Assembly: GCA_900544445.1 (NCBI GenBank)
Contig: UQVK01000032.1
Location: 1-35,194 of the forward strand
Origin: an uncultured Lachnospiraceae bacterium
Lineage (GTDB): Bacteria; Bacillota; Clostridia; Lachnospirales; Lachnospiraceae
Direction: 5' to 3'
Length of the DNA stretch: 35,194 nucleotides
Shown one piece after another: positions 24,104 through 31,079 of this stretch (position 1 is the stretch's first letter; each line of letters opens with the position of its first letter). The position numbers were made by a program, and so were the translations under genes. The notes beneath the pieces were generated by a model that worked only from the letters and a program-made list of their open reading frames with translations, was not told where the DNA came from and did not search any database.

Positions 24104-25198
24104 ATGACAGCAACACCGTTTCATGGAAGTGATCTGGAAAAAATCGAACAGCTTTACGGCATTCCCAAAGAAAAAATCACCGGATTCGGCTCCAACGTCA
24201 ATCCCCTGGGACTCTCTCCCCGGCTGAAGGAATACCTGGCCGCCCGCCTGGACGTGCTCTCCTCCTACCCGGACCGGGAGTATACGGGACTGCGGCGGGC
24301 GATTGCCGCCTACACAAAGGCAGATGAGGCACATGTGCTGTGCGGCAACGGCTCCACGGAGCTGATTTCCGCATGTATCCGCGCCCTGTCTCCCGAACGG
24401 GCGCTGCTGATTTCCCCTTCCTATTCCGAATATGAAAGAGAGCTTCGGCTTGTGGGCTGTATTCCGGATTATTTCACCCTTTTGGAGGAAAATGATTTCC
24501 GTCCGGACACTGCAGGGCTCATCCGGCGTTTGGAAGAGACTCCGTCCTTCCGGATGCTCATTCTGTGCAATCCCAACAATCCCACCTCCGGAGCCCTGAC
24601 CGTTTCCGAACTTCGGAAGCTCCTCTCCTTCTGCCAGGAGGCGGGCATCCATGTGATGGTGGACGAAACCTATGCGGAATTCGCGCCGGATGTGGACGCC
24701 ATCTCCGCCATCCCGCTTACGAAGGAATTTTCCTGCCTCATCGTCCTGCGCGGGATTTCCAAGTTCTGGGCCGCCCCGGGACTGCGGCTGGGCTATGCCG
24801 TCACCTCTGATGAAGCGCTCCGGGGTGATATTCTTTCCCGCAAGGATCCCTGGACCGTCAGCTCCCTGGCCGACCTGGCAGGACAGTTCCTGTTTTCTGA
24901 TCATATTTATATAGAAGAAACCCGGACGCTGATCTCCTGCGAGCGGCAGCGCATCCGGCAGGCCCTCTCCGGCCTTGCCGTCAAAACCTATCCCTGCTTT
25001 GCCAATTTCATCCTCTGCCGGATCCTGAAAAAAGAGGTTTCCGCACATACCCTGTTCGAGGCCGCCATACGGCGGGGAATGATGATCCGGGACTGTACCG
25101 ATTTCCCAGGCCTGGATGAAAATTTCTTCCGCTTCTGCTTTCTTCTTCCCGAACAGAATGACCGTCTGCTTTCCTGTCTCACTGAGCTTCTCGGCTGA
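24104..25198 (+). CDS. PLP-dependent aminotransferase of the CobD/HisC type
   Basis: 364 residues, fold-type I aminotransferase class I/II, cytosolic. Pyridoxal phosphate lysine is in ISKFWAAPGLRLGY (K220); other PLP contacts are CNPNNPTSG (155-163) and MVDETYAEF (185-193). The N-terminus HGSDLEK...ITGFGSNVNPLG is closer to threonine-phosphate decarboxylase (CobD, cobalamin side-chain synthesis) than to histidinol-phosphate aminotransferase, where the comparable CobD segment reads HGG...DFSxNxNPLG. No cobalamin or histidine genes are adjacent, so the specificity is open. ATG at 24104 follows AAGGAG at 7 bases; the open frame upstream overlaps the divergent promoter and is rejected. Confidence 0.85.
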   Translation: MTATPFHGSDLEKIEQLYGIPKEKITGFGSNVNPLGLSPRLKEYLAARLDVLSSYPDREYTGLRRAIAAYTKADEAHVLCGNGSTELISACIRALSPERALLISPSYSEYERELRLVGCIPDYFTLLEENDFRPDTAGLIRRLEETPSFRMLILCNPNNPTSGALTVSELRKLLSFCQEAGIHVMVDETYAEFAPDVDAISAIPLTKEFSCLIVLRGISKFWAAPGLRLGYAVTSDEALRGDILSRKDPWTVSSLADLAGQFLFSDHIYIEETRTLISCERQRIRQALSGLAVKTYPCFANFILCRILKKEVSAHTLFEAAIRRGMMIRDCTDFPGLDENFFRFCFLLPEQNDRLLSCLTELLG

Positions 25199-25224
25199 AC
25201 CGGATGCCGCTATCTAAATTTTTC

Positions 25225-25253
25225 TTGACAAACAACAGGTTTGGGATTATTGT
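25225..25253 (+). promoter_or_regulatory. Promoter of the YtrA-type regulator/ABC operon
   Basis: TTGACA (25225-25230), 17-base spacer, TATTGT (25248-25253). The -10 box runs into a 22-bp perfect palindrome (25250-25271), so binding there would block initiation. Confidence 0.75.
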
Positions 25254-25271
25254 ATTATTATAATAATACAA
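25250..25271 (+). promoter_or_regulatory. 22-bp palindromic operator, probably for the adjacent GntR regulator
   Basis: TTGTATTATTA followed directly by its complement TAATAATACAA, a perfect inverted repeat overlapping the -10 and the likely start of transcription. Position and symmetry fit autoregulation by the dimeric YtrA-type repressor encoded next. Confidence 0.75.
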
Positions 25272-25294
25272 GCAGTCAGCCGCAGGCTGACTGC
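25272..25294 (+). other. Leader hairpin before the GntR gene
   Basis: Perfect 10-bp stem GCAGTCAGCC/GGCTGACTGC with loop GCA in the 5' leader, followed by a small CCGC/GCGG stem (25295-25309) and a TTTTT run at 25315-25319. It could be a weak attenuator, or simply protect the mRNA end. Confidence 0.55.
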
Positions 25295-25338
25295 CCGCCC
25301 CATTTGCGGAGCCGTTTTTGAAAGAAAGGACTGATACA

Positions 25339-25728
25339 ATGGCATGGAACCTGGACTCTGACCGACCCATATACGCACAGCTGTTGGAACGCATCCAGCG
25401 GCAGATCGTATCGGGCTGTTACGCGCCTGGCGATAAGCTTCCCAGCGTCAGGGAGCTTGCAGCCGAGGCGAGCGTGAACCCGAACACAATGCAGAAGGCC
25501 TTTGCGGAGCTGGAACGCAGCGGCCTGATCACAACCAGAAGAACCAGCGGACGATTTGTAACGGAGGATACGCAGATGATCGCACAGATTCGCACCAGCC
25601 TCGCCAAAGAAGAAATCCACAGCTTCCTGAACAGAATGAAGGGACTGGGCTATGAGACGCAGGACATCATCCGGATTCTGGAGGACGAGGAGCATTCTGA
25701 GGAAGCGGAAAGGAGCGCACAGGCATGA
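25339..25728 (+). CDS. GntR-family regulator, YtrA subfamily
   Basis: 129 residues. The N-terminal winged helix-turn-helix (about 5-75) begins WNLDSDRPIYAQLLERIQRQ and carries SVRELAAEASVNPNTMQKAF and GLITTRRTSGRFV, all typical of the YtrA subfamily, which has only a short C-terminal dimerisation helix pair instead of an effector domain. ATG at 25339 is preceded by AAAGGA; the track start 21 bases earlier is a TTG without support. The gene overlaps the ABC ATPase by four bases (ATGA), so regulator and exporter are co-translated. Such regulators usually repress their own ABC operon and respond to cell-envelope stress, for example peptide antibiotics in Bacillus (family knowledge). Confidence 0.9.
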   Translation: MAWNLDSDRPIYAQLLERIQRQIVSGCYAPGDKLPSVRELAAEASVNPNTMQKAFAELERSGLITTRRTSGRFVTEDTQMIAQIRTSLAKEEIHSFLNRMKGLGYETQDIIRILEDEEHSEEAERSAQA

Positions 25729-26423
25729 ATGAACTGGTTACCATCACCAATCTCACCAAAAACTATGGCCGTTTTACCGCGCTTTATCCTCTGAATCTCA
25801 CCATTCCCAGAGGGCGCATCATCGGCCTGCTCGGCCCCAACGGCAGCGGAAAGACCACGCTGATCAAGCTTCTCTGCGGTCTGCTGACACCCAATTCCGG
25901 CTCCATCCTGATCGATGGAAACGCTCCCGGCGTGGAGACGAAAAAGCATGTTTCCTATCTGCCGGAACGAAGCTACCTGACCAGCAGCCGGAAGGTTTCC
26001 GAACTGATGGATTATTTTAGCGATTTTTACGAGGATTTTGACCCCAAAAGAGCGCTGTCCATGCTGGATGCCCTGCACATCGACGTTAATGCGGCCATGA
26101 AGTCCCTTTCCAAGGGTACCAAGGAAAAGGTGCAGCTCATCTTCGTCATGAGCCGAAATGCGGACCTGTATATTCTGGATGAACCCATTGCGGGCGTGGA
26201 CCCGGCGGCAAGGGACTATATCCTGAAAACCATTATTTCCAACTATAACGAAAACGCCAGCATCCTGCTGTCCACCCATCTGATTTCGGACATTGAAGCC
26301 GTGCTGGACGACGTGATTTTTTTAAAAAACGGGCAGCTCATGCTGCAGTCCTCAGTGGAGGACATCCGTTCCCGTTACGGCAAATCCGTTGACGGCTACT
26401 TCAGGGAGGTGTTCGCATGTTAA
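25725..26423 (+). CDS. ABC transporter ATP-binding protein (YtrB/EcsA-like)
   Basis: 232 residues, one ABC domain. Walker A GPNGSGKTT (37-45), signature region LSKGTKEKV (128-136, with LSKGT in place of LSGGQ), Walker B LYILDEP (148-154), and LLSTHLI H-loop near residue 185. It overlaps the regulator gene by 4 bases upstream and the permease by 7 bases downstream, a tight three-gene cassette. Energises the ABC-2-type permease encoded next; the substrate is unknown, with export or envelope-stress defence the usual role for YtrA-linked systems. Confidence 0.93.
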   Translation: MNELVTITNLTKNYGRFTALYPLNLTIPRGRIIGLLGPNGSGKTTLIKLLCGLLTPNSGSILIDGNAPGVETKKHVSYLPERSYLTSSRKVSELMDYFSDFYEDFDPKRALSMLDALHIDVNAAMKSLSKGTKEKVQLIFVMSRNADLYILDEPIAGVDPAARDYILKTIISNYNENASILLSTHLISDIEAVLDDVIFLKNGQLMLQSSVEDIRSRYGKSVDGYFREVFAC

Positions 26424-27250
26424 GCCGATTAATTCGCCACGAATGGAAGGAAACCTGGCGCATTCCCGTCATTTCCTTTATCGTTATTCTATTTCTCACG
26501 CTGGTATGCTTTATCTGCTTCCGGCAGATGGAGCCTCCCGCGGATGAAAATTCCATCAATGCGGGCGCTTTTGTGATCATGATGCTCTACTGTCTGATCA
26601 TCAGCTGCATCAGTATGGTGGTGACTATCTATATCGCAATCCGTTTTTACCGGAATCTGTATACGGACGAGGGCTACCTGATGCACACGCTTCCGGTTAC
26701 GCCCAGACAGCTTATCCTCGCCAAGCTGCTGGTCGCCGCCCTGTGGGTATTTGTGCTTTCCATGCTGGCGCTCTGGGCCATCTGCTGTATCCTGCTGTTT
26801 GGTCTTCCGGCCATGGCTCTGGTGGATATGCCGGTCGTAATCTCTTCGCTCATGGAATATTTCCCGCAGATTTTCGGCATGGGGCCTGTGGCATTTCTCC
26901 TTTTTTATGTTGTGCTTTCCCTGGTATCCGCCTTCAGCAGCGTGCTGATCGCCTATGCGGCAGTTTCTCTGGGACAGCTCTTCACGAAGCATAAGGTGAT
27001 GGCCTCCGTGCTCTGCTACATCGGCTTTACCATGCTGATTCAGACGATAAGCACCCTTTTGATGACACCTTCCCTGACGAGACTGGTTCTTTCTCAGGAC
27101 ATGGTGAATACCGCAAGCGGAATTCCCGCTTACTTCGGCGCCTATATGCGGGAAATTCTCCTCATATCCATGGCAGGCTCCGCCATCTGTGCTGTGATCT
27201 CCTACATTCTGACGGAGTATATCATGCGCAGGCAGCTGAATCTGGACTGA
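26417..27250 (+). CDS. ABC-2-type transporter permease
   Basis: 277 residues with about six hydrophobic spans: VISFIVILFLTLVCFICF (18-35), FVIMMLYCLIISCISMVVTI (51-70), LLVAALWVFVLSMLALWAIC (about 105-124), FLLFYVVLSLVSAFSSVLIA, an internal VLCYIGFTMLIQTIS and the C-terminal ILLISMAGSAICAVISYIL. The cytoplasmic loop YTDEGYLMHTLPVTPRQLI is typical of this permease group (membrane loop contacting the ATPase). Translation is coupled to the ATPase by the 7-base overlap. Probably a half-transporter that dimerises; the substrate is unknown. Confidence 0.88.
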   Translation: MLSRLIRHEWKETWRIPVISFIVILFLTLVCFICFRQMEPPADENSINAGAFVIMMLYCLIISCISMVVTIYIAIRFYRNLYTDEGYLMHTLPVTPRQLILAKLLVAALWVFVLSMLALWAICCILLFGLPAMALVDMPVVISSLMEYFPQIFGMGPVAFLLFYVVLSLVSAFSSVLIAYAAVSLGQLFTKHKVMASVLCYIGFTMLIQTISTLLMTPSLTRLVLSQDMVNTASGIPAYFGAYMREILLISMAGSAICAVISYILTEYIMRRQLNLD

Positions 27251-27317
27251 CCGGAACCTTTGCCCGCCCGGCTGCATACCATAATCGTAAGCAAATCCGC
27301 GAGGTTATCTTCGAATT

Positions 27318-28580
27318 ATGGCAAAAAGAATGCATGCCGCACAGAGCACCGACAGTCCCTATGCGGGAGGGCTGAAAATCAGCCTCACCTCCAGTCTGGG
27401 ACAGATCCCGGTGACGGGAGCGACTGTGACCATCTCCATCACCGGGCAGCCAGGCTCGATTGTCGAAAGGCTGACGACAGACGATTCCGGGCAGACCCCT
27501 CTGGTGGAGCTTCCCGCTCCCGCGCTGGAGTACAGCATGGAGCCATCTGAGGTACGTCCCTATTCCGAATATGATATCTCAGTGGAGGCTCCCGGCTATG
27601 AACCTGTCGTAGTCGAAGCCTCCGAGATTCTTCCTGATGTCACCTCCCTGCAGCCCATTTCCCTGATTCCGGAGCAGGAGCCGGGACGGGAGGAAGACAT
27701 CTTCATTCCGGACCACACGCTCTACGGAGACTACCCTCCCAAGATTCCGGAAGCCGAAATCAAGCCCATGGACGAGACCGGAGAGATCGTTTTAAGCCGT
27801 GTGGTCATCCCGGAATACGTGGTGGTTCATGACGGCGTTCCCTCAGATGCCACGGCCCAGAACTACTATGTCCGGTATACGGACTATATCAAAAATGTGG
27901 CCTCCTCGGAAATCTACGCCACCTGGCCCGAAGATACCATCTATGCCAACATTCTCGCCATCATGTCCTTCACGCTGAACCGCGTATACACGGAATGGTA
28001 CCGGAACCAGGGCTACAATTTCACCATCACCTCTTCTACGGCCTACGACCAGAAATGGATCTACGGCAGAAACATCTATGAAAACATCAATCTGCTGGTG
28101 GATACCATTTTTGCCAATTTCCTGTCCCGTCCCGGCGTGCGCCAGCCCATCCTCACCAGCTACTGTGACGGCAAGCGGGTGACCTGCTCAGGCTTAAGCC
28201 AGTGGGGCTCCAAATTTCTCGGAGACGAGGGCTACAGTGCCATCGACATCATTCATTACTACTATGGAAGCGACATGTACATCAACACGGCGGAGGCCAT
28301 TAGCGGCATTCCCTCCTCCTGGCCCGGCTACGATCTCACCATCGGCTCCACCGGCCAGAAGGTCTACCAGCTTCAGGAGCAGCTCAACCGCATCCGCCAG
28401 AACTATCCCGCCCTTCCCTACGTCAATCCGGACGGCATCTACGGCCAGCAGACCGCCAATGCCGTGCGCGCCTTCCAGCAGGTTTTCGATCTGCCTGCCA
28501 CCGGTATTACGGATTATCCCACCTGGTACGAAATCTCCAGAATTTATGTGGGGGTCTCCCGGATTGCAGAGCCGGACTGA
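27318..28580 (+). CDS. SpoIID-like protein with C-terminal peptidoglycan-binding domain
   Basis: 420 residues with three parts. Residues 18-105 are beta-rich, resembling a carboxypeptidase-regulatory/Ig-like domain (VTGATVTISITGQPG). Residues about 163-322 resemble SpoIID/LytB: VYTEWYRNQGYNF, SYCDGKRVTC, SGLSQWGSKFLGDEGYSAID and IIHYYYGSDMY, matching the SQxG...G..Y..IL..YY ending of SpoIID. Residues 338-405 form a peptidoglycan-binding-1 domain (LTIGSTGQKVYQLQEQL, GIYGQQTANAVRAFQQ). No signal peptide is visible, so it may be delivered to the forespore or cortex from inside the mother cell, or exported by another route. ATG at 27318 has only a GAGG 13 bases upstream. Probably a spore-cortex or cell-wall protein of sporulation. 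Confidence 0.75.
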   Translation: MAKRMHAAQSTDSPYAGGLKISLTSSLGQIPVTGATVTISITGQPGSIVERLTTDDSGQTPLVELPAPALEYSMEPSEVRPYSEYDISVEAPGYEPVVVEASEILPDVTSLQPISLIPEQEPGREEDIFIPDHTLYGDYPPKIPEAEIKPMDETGEIVLSRVVIPEYVVVHDGVPSDATAQNYYVRYTDYIKNVASSEIYATWPEDTIYANILAIMSFTLNRVYTEWYRNQGYNFTITSSTAYDQKWIYGRNIYENINLLVDTIFANFLSRPGVRQPILTSYCDGKRVTCSGLSQWGSKFLGDEGYSAIDIIHYYYGSDMYINTAEAISGIPSSWPGYDLTIGSTGQKVYQLQEQLNRIRQNYPALPYVNPDGIYGQQTANAVRAFQQVFDLPATGITDYPTWYEISRIYVGVSRIAEPD

Positions 28581-28600
28581 GCGGAAACGCTCCGGCCAAA

Positions 28601-28643
28601 AAACGGCCCGGGAAGCGGACGCCTGTCCTCTTCCGGGCCGTTT
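28601..28643. terminator. Bidirectional terminator between convergent genes
   Basis: 11-bp stem AAACGGCCCGG / CCGGGCCGTTT (28601-28611, 28633-28643). It is followed by TATTTTTT some 9 bases downstream on the plus strand and preceded by CCAAAA (TTTTGG on the minus strand). It serves the SpoIID-like gene and the convergent 565-residue gene. Confidence 0.75.
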
Positions 28644-28651
28644 ACTCCCTG

Positions 28652-30349
28652 TTATTTTTTCTCCGCCTGCGGTTCAAAATCCAGCTGAAAGCGCATGCTG
28701 CGGGCGGAAACGTCCCGCCAGCGGTAAGGATAGACCACCTCCAGCCCATCCGCACTGCGTCTCACCTCCGGCGTTCTGCCGTCTGCATTTACATGCACCG
28801 TCATGCCCGGAAGCCTCCAGCAGTCCGCGGCGATCATGTCTTCCGAAAGCCCGCAGCCCGCAATGGCAAAAAACAGTTCCATATCCCGTTCCAGTTCCCA
28901 GGTCACCTGAATTTCCATGTGGTTTTTTCTGACCCGGTTGTTAAAATACACGGTACGAACATGCTCACATTTCTCTCCCGGTTCCCTGCGCAGAAGCACA
29001 AAATTGGAAACGGAGCCGTCCGGAGCCTTCCAGAACGCTGCTGCGCTTCTGAGCTGGCCGCTGGTGTTACGGCTTCCGCGCAGCGCCCCCAGCATATAAT
29101 TCTCCGCCAGAAAGGCTTCCGCCACGCATACGCTGCTGTCATCCCCCGGACATCCGCGTTCCATCAGCTCCCGGAACCTGGTTTCCACCTGCCTTTCGCC
29201 GGAAAAGGCCGCAAGACGGTCCTTCACCTGTTCCGGTATCCGGGTTCCCAGCAGCGCAACCGCCAGATTACCCGCCAGTTCACAGTTGAATCCCGGCTTC
29301 TCCTGTTTTTCCTCCCCCAGTCCCAGATACAGCAGCGCCGGGATCAGAGAATGAAGGCTCATATCCGTTTCGTAGCCTCTGGAGAAGGGGCCGCTCAGGT
29401 TCTTCAGTCCCGGATGATACATCACAGCGATATCTTCCCAGATTCCCGCTTCCAGTCTGGCCGCCATTTCCGCCAGCTCCGGGGCGACGTCAAGCTGCCG
29501 CATGGCGGACAGGGCCATCAGATCCACGGAATAATAGGTGGTGGAGTTATACTCGCTCACACTATGGAATTCCAGATATCTCTCTTCCAGGCTTCTTCCC
29601 GCTTCCACCGCATGGGAAATCAGATCCTGACGCCCCCATCTTTCTCCAAAAAAGGCACAGATCAGGATGTGCATCAGCTCTATGTTGGTATTCATCGGGC
29701 ATACATAATCCCGGAAACGGGCCAGCGAGCCTTCCACCGTCCGTTCCATCGCGGCGTCCATTTCCCGGATCAGCTCCCCGTCCAGTTCCTCCGAAAAAAA
29801 CTGGAGAATCAATGCGAAATCCACTCCGATAAATTCCCTCCAGTTCGGATCAAAGTCCTTCCAGATCACCGGAACCGTCGAAAGGGCAGCCCGCTGATAA
29901 AGTCTTTTGATTTTCCGGATCTCTTCTGCCGTATAGCCCTCTTCCCCCAGGCTCCGCCCGAAAAGCTCCTGAATCCTTTCCTGCCACTTATCCAGATAAT
30001 ATCTGCTGTACGCGGTAAAATGCGTCCCGGGAAACGGCTCGCAGGGCGGCTGCTCTTCCCTGTCGTTCCGGCGGAACACTCCATAAAAGACATCCTCCGG
30101 CCTGCTTTCAAACTGCATGGAAAGAATGGCGTGCAGAACGGTCTGCGCCCGTTTTCTGTCCGCTTCCGTTCCCCTTGCCAGCAGTCCCACCGCATAGTGG
30201 GAGCTCGCGCGTACCCCATGCCCCTGTGCCCTGTCTTCCAGCAGCCCGCAGGCCTCATCATACTGCGCGTCCATCCGCGCCATCGTTTCATCAAACAGCC
30301 ATTTCTGCTCTCTGCCCAACGGCGAAAGCGTCTTCTTCTGATTCATCAT
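28652..30349 (-). CDS. Unrecognised 565-residue protein, probably an alpha/alpha-toroid with beta domain
   Basis: No signal peptide or membrane segment. About residues 15-400 are helix pairs with aromatic-rich loops: FTAYSRYYLDKWQERI, NTNIELMHILICAFFGERWG, EYNSTTYYSVDLMALSAM, RGYETDMSLHSLIPALLYLG. The EYNSTTYYSVDL stretch resembles the FNSPTYYGVDL motif of some (alpha/alpha)6-barrel proteins. The C-terminal 120 residues are beta-rich (VRTVYFNNRVRKNHMEIQVT, LEVVYPYRW), the layout of polysaccharide lyases or toroid glycosidases. Activity is inference only. The first ATG directly abuts the stop of the HD-domain gene (TAAATG), so the two are one operon and translationally coupled; a second ATG lies 3 bases on. 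Confidence 0.7.
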   Translation of the reverse strand: MMNQKKTLSPLGREQKWLFDETMARMDAQYDEACGLLEDRAQGHGVRASSHYAVGLLARGTEADRKRAQTVLHAILSMQFESRPEDVFYGVFRRNDREEQPPCEPFPGTHFTAYSRYYLDKWQERIQELFGRSLGEEGYTAEEIRKIKRLYQRAALSTVPVIWKDFDPNWREFIGVDFALILQFFSEELDGELIREMDAAMERTVEGSLARFRDYVCPMNTNIELMHILICAFFGERWGRQDLISHAVEAGRSLEERYLEFHSVSEYNSTTYYSVDLMALSAMRQLDVAPELAEMAARLEAGIWEDIAVMYHPGLKNLSGPFSRGYETDMSLHSLIPALLYLGLGEEKQEKPGFNCELAGNLAVALLGTRIPEQVKDRLAAFSGERQVETRFRELMERGCPGDDSSVCVAEAFLAENYMLGALRGSRNTSGQLRSAAAFWKAPDGSVSNFVLLRREPGEKCEHVRTVYFNNRVRKNHMEIQVTWELERDMELFFAIAGCGLSEDMIAADCWRLPGMTVHVNADGRTPEVRRSADGLEVVYPYRWRDVSARSMRFQLDFEPQAEKK

Positions 30350-30907
30350 TTATCTCTCTAAGCTTCTCATTGCAAGTATGGTTTCCGAGATCAGATCGTC
30401 AAGGCTCCAGCCCAGCATTTCCGCTCCCTTCTCAATCACATCGCGGGAACAGCCGGCAGCGAACCGTTTGTCCTTAAACTTCTTTTTTACGGATTTCAGT
30501 TCCAGATCCTGCACGCTCTTTGAAGGACGTACCAGTGCGGCTGCCCAGATCAGGCCGCTCAGCTCATCCACGGCGAAGAGCACCTTCTCCATTTCCTTCT
30601 CCGGCTTCACATCCACCACCAGGCCATAGCCATGGCTCGCCGTCGCATGAATCAGGGATTCGTCAATCCCTTCTTCCCGCATGATTTCCTGGGATTTCAC
30701 ACAGTGCTCCTCCGGATATTTTTCAAAATCCAGGTCGTGCAGAAGTCCTGCAATGCCCCAGAAATCCTCTTCCTGCTCATATCCCAGCTTTCTGGCGAAG
30801 TATCGCATGATTCCTTCCACCGTCTCGGCATGCTGCAGGTGAAACGCGTCCTGATTGTATCTGGTCAAAAGCTCCCAGGCTTCTTCCCTGGTCGGTATTT
30901 TTCCCAT
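30350..30907 (-). CDS. HD-domain phosphohydrolase
   Basis: 185 residues, predicted metal-dependent phosphohydrolase, cytosolic. The HD signature is AGLLHDLDFEKYP (H57, D58) with a first-helix histidine in LQHAETVEG (H26) and further candidate ligands in LIHATASHGYG (H87, H92). This compact HDIG-type form, often annotated as a hydrolase, has no known substrate. The ATG at 30907 is chosen: MGKIPTREEAWELL begins the domain and AAAAGAGG precedes it; the longer frame starts inside a hairpin. Followed without gap by the toroid-like gene. Confidence 0.87.
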   Translation of the reverse strand: MGKIPTREEAWELLTRYNQDAFHLQHAETVEGIMRYFARKLGYEQEEDFWGIAGLLHDLDFEKYPEEHCVKSQEIMREEGIDESLIHATASHGYGLVVDVKPEKEMEKVLFAVDELSGLIWAAALVRPSKSVQDLELKSVKKKFKDKRFAAGCSRDVIEKGAEMLGWSLDDLISETILAMRSLER

Positions 30908-30910
30908 TTT

Positions 30911-30941
30911 TTTCCTCTTTTCCGCTGCCACAGGCAGCATT
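30911..30941 (-). repeat. Solo P1-type hairpin at the HD-gene ribosome-binding site
   Basis: TTTCCTCTTTTCC followed by GCTGCC-aca-GGCAGC (30924-30938) and ATTTTC: the same pyrimidine tract plus P1 hairpin plus ATTTT seen at the ends of elements A-D, here without P2 and P3. On the transcribed strand the hairpin lies just before GGAAAAGAGG and the ATG. Confidence 0.7.
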
Positions 30942-30951
30942 TTCTTCCGCT

Positions 30952-30980
30952 ATTTTACCTCTGCCGGCCCACGTCTGCAA
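30952..30980 (-). promoter_or_regulatory. Possible promoter of the HD-domain operon
   Basis: Minus-strand TTGCAG (30975-30980), 17-base spacer, TAAAAT (30952-30957). The transcript would start a few bases before the solo P1 hairpin. Confidence 0.5.
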
Positions 30981-31014
30981 GATCAAATTGCCCGGCCTTC
31001 AACAGTTTTTACTG

Positions 31015-31065
31015 TGTAAAAAAAGCAGATATACTGCCTCATTTCCAAGGCAATATACCTGCTTT
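31015..31065 (-). terminator. Terminator of htpG
   Basis: A 17-base arm pair (31022-31038 and 31049-31065) that on the minus strand pairs throughout, with two G-T wobbles (AAAGCAGGTATATTGCC against GGCAGTATATCTGCTTT), followed by seven T. The mismatches it shows when read on the plus strand indicate that it is built for minus-strand RNA. Confidence 0.85.
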
Positions 31066-31079
31066 CTCATCCGTATTTT

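Noticed and set aside
28793..30361. Plus-strand 522-codon open frame
   Set aside because: Shadow of the 565-residue minus-strand gene, which abuts the HD gene with proper coupling.
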